From JAITWN01 sp964437335 (GTDB lineage: Bacteria > Pseudomonadota > Gammaproteobacteria > SZUA-140), in the NCBI GenBank assembly GCA_964437335.1, contig CAYTGL010000004.1, positions 62,001 through 126,000 of the forward strand: a stretch of 64,000 nucleotides of DNA, written 5' to 3'. The translations under genes and the position numbers were made by a program. Below, in pieces: positions 33,078 through 41,425 of the stretch; position 1 is the first letter of the stretch, and the number at the start of each line of letters is the position of its first letter. Under the pieces are notes generated by a model. The model worked only from the letters and a program-made list of their open reading frames with translations. It did no database searches and was not told the DNA's origin.

Positions 33078-33177
33078 GTCAACCTCCCTTGCGGGGAAAC
33101 TGTAACCCGGTACCCCCAAGCCGGGCTCGTTCGCCCCAGTAGCTTCCCTCCCTCTCTCTATACTGGGGCATTTTTTT
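33078..33177 (+). ncRNA. candidate small regulatory RNA with C-rich loops (sX13 / ErsA / Spot 42 position)
   Basis: A transcript of about 100 bases is predicted in the polA-engB gap, where Spot 42 in enterics and, as I recall, ErsA of Pseudomonas are encoded; sX13 of Xanthomonas also lies beside polA. It carries a C-rich 5' stretch (ACCTCCCTT, 33082-33090) that may fold against GCGGGGAAA, then a hairpin CCCGG...CCGGG with an ACCCCCAAG loop (33112-33120). A terminator hairpin with a 19-base pyrimidine loop comes last. Exposed CCUCCC and CCCCC stretches resemble anti-Shine-Dalgarno seeds, so it would bind G-rich leaders of target mRNAs, probably with Hfq and the 3' U-tail. Targets are unknown. 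Confidence 0.75.
33133..33177 (+). terminator. terminator of the small RNA
   Basis: A nine-base-pair perfect stem (GCCCCAGTA 33133-33141 with TACTGGGGC 33161-33169), a 19-base C/T loop, then A and seven T (33171-33177). The minus strand has no T-run after the stem, so it works for plus-strand transcription only. The right arm and T-run lie inside the last codons of engB. Confidence 0.88.
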
Positions 33178-33784
33178 GCCCAAAATTCAGCCAGGCTCCC
33201 AGCCGCGTGCGCGCCTCGTCAACGCCGGCGCGGGTCAGCGCCGAGAACAGCTGCACGCTCGAATCGCATGCCGGCATGTTGCCGAGCAGGGCCTGCCAGC
33301 GATGAAGCGCGGCATGAGCGGGACCGCGCTTGAGTTTGTCGCACTTGGTCAGCAGGATGTGCACCGGCATTCCGGTCTCTCCGCACCAGTCGAGCATTAT
33401 CGTCTCGAGGTCGCCGATCTCACGACGGCAGTCGACGGTCAGCATCAGGCCCTTCAGGGACTCGCGCTCGAGCAGATAGCTTTCGATCAGCGGTCGCCAT
33501 TGTAGCCGCAAGGCCTCCGGCACCTTCGCATAACCATAGCCGGGCAGATCCGCGAGACGGGCGTCGTTGCCGAGGTCGAAGAAATTGATCTGCTGGGTAC
33601 GGCCCGGTGTCCGGCTCGTCCGCGCAAGCCCGCGCCGGCCGGTCAGCGTGTTGAGCGCGCTGGATTTTCCCGAATTTGAACGACCGGCAAAGGCGACCTC
33701 GCGGCCACGATCGACCGGCAGCGGCGCACCAAGCGGAGCCCCCTGGAGAAAGACTGCATTGTGGAAAGGATTCGGGGATTCCAT
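33158..33784 (-). CDS. engB: ribosome biogenesis GTPase EngB/YihA
   Basis: Essential TrmE-Era-like GTPase that helps assemble the 50S subunit. The 208-residue product has G1 AGRSNSGKSS, G2 with TPGRT, G3 DLPGYGYA, G4 TKCDK and a G5-like SSVQLFSAL. The ATG at 33784 gives the usual N-terminus with PFHNAVFLQGAP; the longer frame adds an unlikely extension. It is convergent with the small RNA, whose terminator is built into the final codons of this gene. Confidence 0.96.
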   Translation of the reverse strand: MESPNPFHNAVFLQGAPLGAPLPVDRGREVAFAGRSNSGKSSALNTLTGRRGLARTSRTPGRTQQINFFDLGNDARLADLPGYGYAKVPEALRLQWRPLIESYLLERESLKGLMLTVDCRREIGDLETIMLDWCGETGMPVHILLTKCDKLKRGPAHAALHRWQALLGNMPACDSSVQLFSALTRAGVDEARTRLGAWLNFGQKNAPV

Positions 33785-33837
33785 GTCTTCAGAACGATGC
33801 GGGAACTCGCCGCTAGGGCAATACTCTAACATTAACG

Positions 33838-33843
33838 TATAAT
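33838..33843 (+). promoter_or_regulatory. -10 element upstream of dsbA
   Basis: A perfect TATAAT about 73 bases before the dsbA start. The -35 at standard spacing is poor, so this is a weak call. Confidence 0.35.
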
Positions 33844-33915
33844 CATCAGCATACCAGCGTCATGGCGCCGGGCACGCCGCGCCGCCCTGTCATCCCATAC
33901 CTTTCCGAGGTGAGA

Positions 33916-34557
33916 ATGAGACTGTACCGATTGATTCCAGGCCTGTTGCTGGTGATGCTGCCGGCGTTCGTACTGGCCGGTGGTAACGCCAAATTCCAGG
34001 AAAACATCGCCTATCAGCGTATTACCCCGGCACAACCAACCGCTAACCCCGAGAAGATCGAAGTCATCGAGGTGTTCTGGTATGGCTGCCCGCACTGCCA
34101 CCGCTTTCAACCCTATGTTGAGCGCTGGCTGCTTGGCGCCGACACTCGAGTCAGCTACATCCGCTTGCCGGCGATCCTGAACGAGAGCTGGGCGATTCAT
34201 GCCCGCGCCTATTACACGGCCGAGGCGCTTGGGGTCACCGAAAAGATCCACGGGGCGCTGTTCGACGAGATCCATCTCCGCAAGAAAAAGCTGGGCACCG
34301 AGGCGGAACTCGCGGACTTCTTCGAAAGTCACGGCGTCGATAAACAGCGTTTCCTGTCGACATTCAACTCCTTCGCAATCAATAGCAAGGTCCAGCGGGC
34401 GCGCGAGATGACGCGGCGCTACGGCATCGATGGCACCCCGGCGGTCGTCGTCAACGGCAAGTACCGCACCGGACCGGCAATGACCGGATCCTTCGAGGGA
34501 CTGGTCGACGTCATGGATTTCCTGGTCAAAGAGGAAGCGGTATTACTGAAGAACTGA
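33916..34557 (+). CDS. dsbA: thiol:disulfide interchange protein DsbA
   Basis: Periplasmic oxidase that introduces disulfide bonds into exported proteins. The 213-residue product has a signal peptide ending near VLAGG, the active site CPHC in WYGCPHCHRF, an inserted helical domain, and the cis-proline loop GTPAVVVNG. The ATG at 33916 is chosen over an upstream GTG because it gives a standard signal peptide and is preceded by GAGG. It probably oxidises the Cys residues of many envelope proteins encoded further along, but this is inference. Confidence 0.95.
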   Translation: MRLYRLIPGLLLVMLPAFVLAGGNAKFQENIAYQRITPAQPTANPEKIEVIEVFWYGCPHCHRFQPYVERWLLGADTRVSYIRLPAILNESWAIHARAYYTAEALGVTEKIHGALFDEIHLRKKKLGTEAELADFFESHGVDKQRFLSTFNSFAINSKVQRAREMTRRYGIDGTPAVVVNGKYRTGPAMTGSFEGLVDVMDFLVKEEAVLLKN

Positions 34558-34577
34558 ACCGGCGCGCCAACGCTGAC

Positions 34578-36209
34578 ATGAACGCCGCCGAACTCTTCGT
34601 CAAATGCCTCGAAAACGAAGGCGTCGAATATATCTTCGGACTGCCGGGCGAGGAAAACCTCGAGATCATGGACGCGCTGGTCGACTCCCGGATCCGCTTC
34701 GTCACCGTCCGTCATGAACAGGGCGCGGGCTTTATGGCCGATGTCTATGGCCGCCTGACCGGACGCGCCGGCGTCTGCCTGTCGACGCTCGGCCCCGGCG
34801 CGACAAACCTGATTACCCCGGTCGCCGATGCGAACATGGACTATGCCCCGCTGGTCGCTATCGCTGGCCAGGCCAGCACGAACCGCCTGCACAAGGAATC
34901 ACACCAGGTCCTCGATCTCGAATCGATCTTCCTGCCTATCACGAAATATTCCTCGCGCCTGCTGACGCCGAACATCATCCCGGAGGTCACGCGCAAGGCG
35001 TTCAAGCTTGCGCAGATGGAGCGCAGCGGCGCAACCTTCATCGAGTTCCCGGAGAACATCGCGTCGATGGAGATCGATGCGGAACCGCTGCCGGTCCGGC
35101 AGCCGACGCCGCCGGAGCCCGCCGCCGAGAGCATCCGACGCGCGGCGGAGGCGATCTCGAACGCGCGCACGCCGATCATACTCGCCGGCAACGGTGTGAT
35201 CCGCGCGAAAGCCTCGCAACAGCTCGACGCCTTCGCGGAGAAGCTCAATATCCCGGTCGCCAACACCTTCATGGCCAAGGGGGTGATCCCGTTCAAGCAC
35301 CCGATGGCGCTCGGCACCGTCGGCCTCCAGGCCAGGGACTACGTCAACTGTGGCTTCGATCATGCCGACGTCATCATCTGCATCGGCTACGACCTCGTTG
35401 AGTACCACCCCTATTTGTGGCACCGGACGCGGGACCGCCGGATCGTCCACATCGCGGCCAGCCCGTCCGAGGTTGATGCAAGCTATTGCGTCGACGTCGG
35501 CGTCGTCGGGGACATCAAGCTCAGCCTGCTGCGCATCGCCGAACTCGCAAGCCCGCACCAGGGCCACCGGATGCGCCCCTTGCGCGAGGCCCTGATCGAG
35601 GAGATGAACCAGCACAGCGAGGATCGGAGTTTCCCGCTCAAGCCCCAGAAGATCATTTGGGATCTGCGTACCGCGATGGACCTCGAGGACATCGTGATTT
35701 GCGACGTCGGCGCCCACAAGTTGTGGATGGCGCGCATGTTCCGCTGCGAGCACCCGAATACCTGCATCATCTCCAACGGCTTCGCGAGCATGGGGATCGC
35801 GGTCCCCGGCGCGGTCGCCGCCCGCCTCGCCTGCCCGGACCGCGGGATCGTCGCGGTCACCGGGGATGCCGGCTTCATGATGAATTCCCAGGAAATCGAG
35901 ACCGCGCTCCGGCTGAAAACGCCTTTTGTTATTTTGATATGGAATGATAACGGCTATGGGCTGATTGAATGGAAACAGCTGCAGAGTTTCGGCCGTTGCA
36001 GTAATGTTCGATTCACTAACCCGGATTTCGTAAAATATGCGGAGTCTTTCGGCGCCAAGGGGTACCGGATCGAGGAAGCGGAGCAGTTGCTGCCTGTACT
36101 CAAAGCCGCGCTTGCCGATAATACCGTCAGCATCATCGACTGCCCGGTCGATTACAGCGAAAACCTCAAACTGACGGCAAAACTCGGAGAGATGGTTTGC
36201 CCGATATGA
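34578..36209 (+). CDS. acetolactate synthase-like thiamine-diphosphate enzyme
   Basis: A 543-residue TPP enzyme with the complete three-domain layout. The catalytic Glu is Glu47 in VRHEQGAGFMADVYGR, the central domain follows, and the Mg-TPP motif is GDAGFMMNSQE...NDNGYG near residue 430. The chain most resembles stand-alone (catabolic, AlsS-type) acetolactate synthases; no small regulatory subunit gene is adjacent, which also argues against the biosynthetic IlvBN enzyme. Related enzymes of the family have other substrates, so the reaction is not certain. It starts 20 bases after dsbA and overlaps the next gene by ATGA. Confidence 0.85.
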   Translation: MNAAELFVKCLENEGVEYIFGLPGEENLEIMDALVDSRIRFVTVRHEQGAGFMADVYGRLTGRAGVCLSTLGPGATNLITPVADANMDYAPLVAIAGQASTNRLHKESHQVLDLESIFLPITKYSSRLLTPNIIPEVTRKAFKLAQMERSGATFIEFPENIASMEIDAEPLPVRQPTPPEPAAESIRRAAEAISNARTPIILAGNGVIRAKASQQLDAFAEKLNIPVANTFMAKGVIPFKHPMALGTVGLQARDYVNCGFDHADVIICIGYDLVEYHPYLWHRTRDRRIVHIAASPSEVDASYCVDVGVVGDIKLSLLRIAELASPHQGHRMRPLREALIEEMNQHSEDRSFPLKPQKIIWDLRTAMDLEDIVICDVGAHKLWMARMFRCEHPNTCIISNGFASMGIAVPGAVAARLACPDRGIVAVTGDAGFMMNSQEIETALRLKTPFVILIWNDNGYGLIEWKQLQSFGRCSNVRFTNPDFVKYAESFGAKGYRIEEAEQLLPVLKAALADNTVSIIDCPVDYSENLKLTAKLGEMVCPI

Positions 36210-37084
36210 ACCGGCATCTGAATTCTGTTCAACCGAGCGCCGAATATCACGCGCCGGAGCCGGCTATCAATACCGGGAACGATACCGGCCGGCGGCTCAA
36301 GCTGATCACCTATAACATCCAGGTCGGGATCGCCTCGCAGCGCTACCGCCACTATCTGACCCACAGCTGGAAGCACGTACTGCCGCACGCCGAGAGCTTC
36401 AACAACCTCGACCGCATCGCCGAACTCGTCAACGGCTTCGACATCGTCGCCTTGCAGGAGGCCGACGCCGGCAGTTTCCGCAGCCTGTTCATCAACCAGA
36501 TCGAGTTTCTCGCGCGGCGCGGCCACTTCCCGCATTTCTACTACCAAACCAACCGCAATCTCGGTAAATTCGCCCAGCACAGCAACGGCCTGCTGAGCCG
36601 GTTCGCGGCAATGCATTTCATCGAACACCGGCTGCCGGGCCTGATCCCGGGACGCGGGCTGATCGAGGTTCATTACGGCACGGCCGAGAATCCGCTGGTC
36701 ATGCTGCTCGTGCATCTCGGCCTCAGCAAGCGTGCGCGCCTGCGCCAGATCCTTTATATCTCGCGCATCGTCAACCGCTACCGGCATGTCATGGTCATGG
36801 GAGATTTCAACTGCCGCACCCGCAGTGAAGAGATGAACCTGCTCGTCGATTGCACCGGCCTGCGCCCGCCCGCCGATGACCTGCCGACCTTCCCGAGCTG
36901 GCGTCCGGACCGCAACATAGACCACGTGCTGGTTTCGCCATCGATCCACATCGACGAGGTCCAGGTCCTGCAACACCCGTTGTCCGATCATCTCCCGATC
37001 GGCGTCGAGGTCACCCTGCCCAAGGAAATCGAGTTCGACGTCGGACAGCATACGCGTCACGCCGCCGGCGACTTCACCCGCTGA
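36206..37084 (+). CDS. endonuclease/exonuclease/phosphatase-family protein
   Basis: A 292-residue cytoplasmic protein with all motifs of the EEP fold: LITYNIQVG with the first Asn, ALQEAD with the metal-binding Glu, MGDFNC with Asp and Asn, and SDHLPIGVEV with the final Asp-His pair. The family includes exonuclease III, sphingomyelinases and inositol phosphatases, so the substrate is unknown. The ATG at 36206 overlaps the stop of the previous gene (ATGA); an in-frame TTG nine bases upstream is less likely. Confidence 0.88.
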   Translation: MNRHLNSVQPSAEYHAPEPAINTGNDTGRRLKLITYNIQVGIASQRYRHYLTHSWKHVLPHAESFNNLDRIAELVNGFDIVALQEADAGSFRSLFINQIEFLARRGHFPHFYYQTNRNLGKFAQHSNGLLSRFAAMHFIEHRLPGLIPGRGLIEVHYGTAENPLVMLLVHLGLSKRARLRQILYISRIVNRYRHVMVMGDFNCRTRSEEMNLLVDCTGLRPPADDLPTFPSWRPDRNIDHVLVSPSIHIDEVQVLQHPLSDHLPIGVEVTLPKEIEFDVGQHTRHAAGDFTR

Positions 37085-37165
37085 CGCCCGTTACCGGCGT
37101 TTGTGCCGGTCGGCCTAAAAAATCCCTTGCTTAACGGCGCCTTAGCAGATTTAATAGGGTCTGCC

Positions 37166-37747
37166 ATGAACTCATTCAGCGCAACTTGGCCGGGAAGATT
37201 CGTTTCAAGGGGATCGCTGCTCCGTCAGCGTGCCGGCGGCAAATGGCGTGGCGCGCAACCCGGTCTCGAGGCCGCCGCCAGCGATGCGATGGAACGCCGC
37301 CTGTTTCTGATTGCGCTCCAGGCCCGGTCCTTCCTCGAACCGGTGTGGCTTGATTGGCACACCAGCCGTGGCGGCGACATTCCCACGCCACTGTCGCGTT
37401 CAACCTGCGGGCGGTCGGGCCTGTTCCTCAAGCGTGTGCTGCAGGCCGAATATCCGGCGCCGGGCGGCGGCGGACCGCCGCAGGCCTACTTCGGCTTTCA
37501 CGCAGGGAGTGACTGGCAGAGCCATGCCTGGGTCGAAACCGGCAACTGGATCATTGACCTGACAGCCGACCAGTTTGGCGATGAACCGGTCATCGTCGCC
37601 ACGCGACCCGATCCGCGCTACCAGAAGGGCGTCTGTGACAGCGCGTTCCCCGAGTTTGTCCGGGCGCACCGGCGCGCGGTCGAAAAGCTGTGGTCGCGCT
37701 GGGTGGTATGGTCCGGCAAGCACTACGCCCGGCGTTCCACCGATTGA
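37166..37747 (+). CDS. predicted papain-like/transglutaminase-like protein, unknown function
   Basis: A 193-residue cytoplasmic protein. A Cys in STCGRSGLFLKRVL (Cys81), a His in SHAWVE (His120) and an Asp in IIDLTADQF (Asp131) occur in the order and spacing of the catalytic triad of transglutaminase-like and lasso-peptide B2-type folds. No precise family was recognised, so function is open. The ATG at 37166 is preferred; a GTG at 37103 would add 21 residues. It is convergent with the SulP gene 19 bases away. Confidence 0.7.
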   Translation: MNSFSATWPGRFVSRGSLLRQRAGGKWRGAQPGLEAAASDAMERRLFLIALQARSFLEPVWLDWHTSRGGDIPTPLSRSTCGRSGLFLKRVLQAEYPAPGGGGPPQAYFGFHAGSDWQSHAWVETGNWIIDLTADQFGDEPVIVATRPDPRYQKGVCDSAFPEFVRAHRRAVEKLWSRWVVWSGKHYARRSTD

Positions 37748-37765
37748 GGACAAGGCCAAAATGAG

Positions 37766-39505
37766 TCATGCCCGATGAACGGGGTCTGACCCTTGCTGCA
37801 GTACCCCGGCATGACGGAGTGCGTCGTAGGCGGACCAGGTTGACAGGTATACGGTACCGCCGAGCTCGCTGATCAGGCGATTGGTGCTGCCGAGGCCGTC
37901 CAGCACCGGTCCCTTGACCTCCGCGAGATGCAGTGCGATTCCCTTCTCCTTCAACCGCCGATTCAGCCGCTCGAGCATCTCGAGCGCGGTCGCGTCGATA
38001 TAGCTGACCGATGACATTACCAGCAGCAGGTGACGCACCCCGGGATGGTGATCCAGTTCCTCGTTGATCCGGTCTTCGACCGCCTCGGCATTACCGAAGA
38101 AAAGATTTTCATCGACGCGGAGCATCAACAGATGCGGGCGGGTCTCGACCGTGTGCCGGTCGACATTGCGGAAATGCTCGGTATCGGCAATACGCCCGAG
38201 AACCGCGATATGCGGGCGGCTCGCGCGCCAGATCAGCGTCGCGAGCGACAGCGCGATGCCGATCGCGATACCGATCTCGACGCCGTACACGAGTACGCCG
38301 GCGGCAGTGATGAGCAGCGCGACCGACTCGGCCCGGTCATAGCGCCAGGTCTGTTTCAGCGTCTCGATATCGATCAGCCCGATCGCAACGACGATGATCG
38401 TCGCTGCGAGCACGGTTTCCGGCAGCGCACGAAACAGATCGGTGCCGGCCAGCAACATGACTGCGATCAGCAGTGCCGCGATAATGCCGGACAACGGACT
38501 GCGCGCACCGGCCTCGGCATTGACCGCGGTACGCGACAGGCCGCCAGTCACCGGGAACGCGCCCGAGAACCCGCTCGCGATGTTCGCCGCGCCGAGGCCA
38601 CGCAGTTCAGCATCAGCATCGATGCGCCGACCGTCACGCACGGCATAGGCACGACCGATTGCGACGCTTTCGACGAAACCGACGAGTCCGATCACCAGCG
38701 CAGGCAGCCAAAGTTGCCCGATCAGCAAGAGCTTGAACTCCGGGATCACCAGCGCGGGCAGGCCCTGCGGTAATTCTCCAATGATTTGCACCCGATGTTC
38801 CCAGCCAATGACCGCGACGAAGACGGCGCCGGCAATTAACACGGCCATCGGCATCAGTCTGGCAATCAACTGCGCAATCCGCCCGGAGAGGCCGGCACGC
38901 ATCAGCAGCGACGCCAGTCCGTAGCGCGCGAAACCCAGCAGCGCGAGTGCCGCAATGCCGAGCGCCGCGGTCAGTGGATTGATCTCATCAAGGGAAGCAA
39001 GGATTCCGAACAGGAGATCGACCGCGTTGCGCCCCTCAGCGTCGATCTCGAGCAGCGGACGCAACTGTCCGATGATGATCAACAAGGCAGCGCCCGAGAT
39101 GAAGCCGCTGATGACCGGATGACTCAGGAACTGGGCCAACATGCCGAGGCGCATCAGGCCGAACGCGAACAGTATCACACCTGACATCAGCGCCAGCAGC
39201 GCAGCGGCGGCGATGTATTCCGGCGATCCGGCGACGGCGATCGGGGCGAGCGCCACGCCGGTCATCAGCGAGATGATGGCGACCGGTCCGACCGACAGCA
39301 CCATCGATGTACCAAATAGCGCATAGGCAAGCAGCGGCAACACGCTCGCATAAAGCCCGTACTGCGGCGGCAGACCCGCGAGCGCCGCGAATGCGAGGCC
39401 CTGCGGAACCAGCAGCATCGTAACAATCAGGCCGGCGATCACATCCCCGCTGATATCAGTGCGACGATAATCGCGCATCCAGCCGGGGATCAGGCGCGAC
39501 TTCAT
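37766..39505 (-). CDS. SulP-family anion transporter with STAS domain
   Basis: A 579-residue inner-membrane protein with about 11-14 membrane segments, the SulP signature region (PPQYGLYASVLPLLAYALFG), and a cytoplasmic STAS domain from about residue 440. SulP proteins carry sulfate, bicarbonate or related anions. The substrate is not readable here; the two YeeE/YedE-type genes just upstream suggest a sulfur compound. Its start overlaps the upstream gene by ATGA. Confidence 0.93.
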   Translation of the reverse strand: MKSRLIPGWMRDYRRTDISGDVIAGLIVTMLLVPQGLAFAALAGLPPQYGLYASVLPLLAYALFGTSMVLSVGPVAIISLMTGVALAPIAVAGSPEYIAAAALLALMSGVILFAFGLMRLGMLAQFLSHPVISGFISGAALLIIIGQLRPLLEIDAEGRNAVDLLFGILASLDEINPLTAALGIAALALLGFARYGLASLLMRAGLSGRIAQLIARLMPMAVLIAGAVFVAVIGWEHRVQIIGELPQGLPALVIPEFKLLLIGQLWLPALVIGLVGFVESVAIGRAYAVRDGRRIDADAELRGLGAANIASGFSGAFPVTGGLSRTAVNAEAGARSPLSGIIAALLIAVMLLAGTDLFRALPETVLAATIIVVAIGLIDIETLKQTWRYDRAESVALLITAAGVLVYGVEIGIAIGIALSLATLIWRASRPHIAVLGRIADTEHFRNVDRHTVETRPHLLMLRVDENLFFGNAEAVEDRINEELDHHPGVRHLLLVMSSVSYIDATALEMLERLNRRLKEKGIALHLAEVKGPVLDGLGSTNRLISELGGTVYLSTWSAYDALRHAGVLQQGSDPVHRA

Positions 39506-39927
39506 GCGCGGCGGCGGCGTTCGATCAGTTCATAGATTGCCATGCCGGCAATCATCGCAACGACGAATACCAGCGCCTTCATCTCGAACGCGCCGAACGC
39601 AACCAGCGCAGGACCGGGGCAGAATCCGACCAATCCCCAGCCAACACCGAAACCCAAGCTGCCGATCACCAGCGGCGCGTCGATGTCGCGGCGTTCGGGC
39701 AGGCGCATCGGGTAGCCGAGCAGTGATTCAGTACGTTTGTGTGCGACCGTGAACGCAAGGAATCCGACGCCGATCGCGCCGCCCATAACCATCGCGAGCG
39801 ACGGGTCCCAGGCCCCGGCGAGATCGAGGAAACCGAGTACCTTGGCCGGATTCGCCATGCCGGAGACCAGCAGGCCAATGCCGAAGATGAGACCAGCCAG
39901 GAACGCGGAAATCAGGTGTGCGTGCAT
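39502..39927 (-). CDS. YeeE/YedE-family half-transporter (DUF6691 type)
   Basis: A 141-residue membrane protein with four predicted membrane segments and the conserved Cys of VGFCPGPALVAFGA. Long YeeE (TsuA) proteins import thiosulfate through a chain of conserved cysteines; this is one of two short halves encoded next to each other. It starts four bases after the other half and overlaps the SulP gene, so all three form one unit. Confidence 0.9.
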   Translation of the reverse strand: MHAHLISAFLAGLIFGIGLLVSGMANPAKVLGFLDLAGAWDPSLAMVMGGAIGVGFLAFTVAHKRTESLLGYPMRLPERRDIDAPLVIGSLGFGVGWGLVGFCPGPALVAFGAFEMKALVFVVAMIAGMAIYELIERRRRA

Positions 39928-39931
39928 CGCC

Positions 39932-40369
39932 TCATGGCCCGATCATGTGACGAGCGACATAGACGGTTGCGAACCCGCTGCCCATGAAAAGCAGCGTCGC
40001 AACAAACGAACGTGGCGACAAGCGCGAGATACCGCAGACGCCATGCCCACTGGTGCAACCGGCGCCGTAACGGGTGCTGATTCCGACCAGCAGGCCGCCG
40101 ACGATCAGAAGCGGATATCCGGCCTCGATCGATATCTCCGGCAGCGCGTGGAATACCAGCCACAGGGTCGGCGCGAGCACCAGGCCGGCGATGAAAGCGA
40201 GCCGCCACCCGGTATCTCCGACCGGCCGCGGTCCGAGCAGGCCGCCGACGATGCCGCTGATACCGGCGATGCGCCCGTTCAGCAATATGAAGAGCGCGGC
40301 CGCGAGGCCGATCAGCCCGCCACCGAACAAGGCGTACCACGGCGTAAAGGATGCCCAGTCAATCGTCAC
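39932..40369 (-). CDS. YeeE/YedE-family half-transporter
   Basis: A 145-residue membrane protein with the family hallmark GAGCTSGHGVCGISRLS near residue 105, in which two Cys would handle thiosulfate or sulfide. It is the first gene of the transporter group, followed at four bases by the second half. In other bacteria such pairs lie near sulfur-oxidation or sulfide-responsive genes; none of those is present here. Confidence 0.92.
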   Translation of the reverse strand: MTIDWASFTPWYALFGGGLIGLAAALFILLNGRIAGISGIVGGLLGPRPVGDTGWRLAFIAGLVLAPTLWLVFHALPEISIEAGYPLLIVGGLLVGISTRYGAGCTSGHGVCGISRLSPRSFVATLLFMGSGFATVYVARHMIGP

Positions 40370-40452
40370 GTTCGTGAATCCTCATTTGCGAACTGGCCAT
40401 CTGTGACAAGGATACGCTGTCTGCCGGCGAGAACCGCCCGCGCGAGCAGCGC

Positions 40453-40929
40453 CTATCTGGCCGGCGCATCTACGATGTCGACGACCAGGGCGCGGACCTT
40501 CGCGTTACTGACGTTCTCCCACCAATGGACAACGCCGGTCTTCTCGAACGAGACTTCGCCGGCGCGGCGCGTGAGCGGTCCGTCGGCATCGTTTCGATGC
40601 TCGACGATCTCGCCTTCCAGGATATAGGCCAGGCCGGGGCGGGCGTCATGCTGATGGACCGCGATGACCCCGCCTGGCGCGATAATGATCTCGCGAGCGC
40701 GCAGCTCCTTGCCTTCAAGGCCGGGAAATTCGCCATCGATCAGGATCGCGCCGAGTCGATTCACGGCCTCGACACCGCGATTCTCCGCCGGTCCCCCGGC
40801 CTTGACGTCGCGCGCGATCTCGCGTTCGCGATCCGGCACGACGGCGGGACCGCCATGCGCGAATACAAATCCATACATGAATGGCAGGCATAGCGCCGCG
40901 AGGGTGGCCCATCGTCCTGATTTCGTCAT
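40453..40929 (-). CDS. exported cupin-domain protein
   Basis: A 158-residue product with an N-terminal signal sequence (about 1-25, ending near FAHGG) and a single cupin barrel. The metal-binding motifs are partly conserved: IAVHQHDARPGLAYILEGEI and the later VVHWWENVS. Small exported cupins of this kind are of unknown function and may bind a metal. The ATG at 40929 is used because the upstream extension is basic and lacks a signal peptide. Confidence 0.82.
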   Translation of the reverse strand: MTKSGRWATLAALCLPFMYGFVFAHGGPAVVPDREREIARDVKAGGPAENRGVEAVNRLGAILIDGEFPGLEGKELRAREIIIAPGGVIAVHQHDARPGLAYILEGEIVEHRNDADGPLTRRAGEVSFEKTGVVHWWENVSNAKVRALVVDIVDAPAR

Positions 40930-40962
40930 GATACCCGCTCCCTTGCGGCCACGGAGCCGCGA

Positions 40963-40991
40963 TTGCCCGCATAAAATTGTAGACCTAAAAT
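40963..40991 (+). promoter_or_regulatory. sigma-70 promoter of the DUF6164 gene
   Basis: The -35 TTGCCC (40963-40968) and -10 TAAAAT (40986-40991) are separated by exactly 17 bases, about 30 bases before the ATG at 41028. Confidence 0.65.
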
Positions 40992-41027
40992 AGCGGCGGT
41001 ATCCAGCATTCCGATCCTGTGTTTCCA

Positions 41028-41393
41028 ATGGCCAAGCTTTTGATGAACCTGCGCAATGTGCCGGACGACGAGTCCGATGAGGTGCGCGCGCTGCTGCACG
41101 AACATCATATCGATTTCTACGAAACGACGCCAAGCAAGTGGGGACTGTCAAGCGCCTGTCTGTGGCTGCGAGACGAGCGGCAGTTCGAGGTCGCGAAGGC
41201 GCTACTCGCCGAATACGAGCAGGAGCGCGCCCGCTGCGCGCGCGCCGAACATGCGGAGCGCAGGCGTCGCGGTCATGCCGAGACCTGGATCACAGTGTTC
41301 ATGCGCAATCCGGTGCGTTTCGCGATCTATGTCGTCGCGATCGTCGTGGTGTTTTATCTGGCGCTGCTGCCGGTGATATTGCTGAACCGCTGA
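41028..41393 (+). CDS. DUF6164-type small membrane protein
   Basis: A 121-residue protein. The first half (KLLMNLRNVPDDESDEVRAL, then FYETTPSKWGLSSACLWL) is a small alpha/beta domain like that of DUF2007-type proteins. The C-terminus is a single membrane segment at about residues 95-115 after a basic stretch. Function unknown. A GTG three codons upstream of the ATG is an alternative start. It is convergent with the TonB-like gene 32 bases away. Confidence 0.82.
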   Translation: MAKLLMNLRNVPDDESDEVRALLHEHHIDFYETTPSKWGLSSACLWLRDERQFEVAKALLAEYEQERARCARAEHAERRRRGHAETWITVFMRNPVRFAIYVVAIVVVFYLALLPVILLNR

Positions 41394-41425
41394 GCGCCGC
41401 CCGACTGAGCGCCGCTGGGCCGCAC

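Noticed and set aside
37127..37155. TTGCTT-N17-TTTAAT promoter-like pair before the Cys-His-Asp gene
   Set aside because: The start of transcription would lie only four bases from the ATG, leaving no ribosome-binding site; the -10 match is weak.
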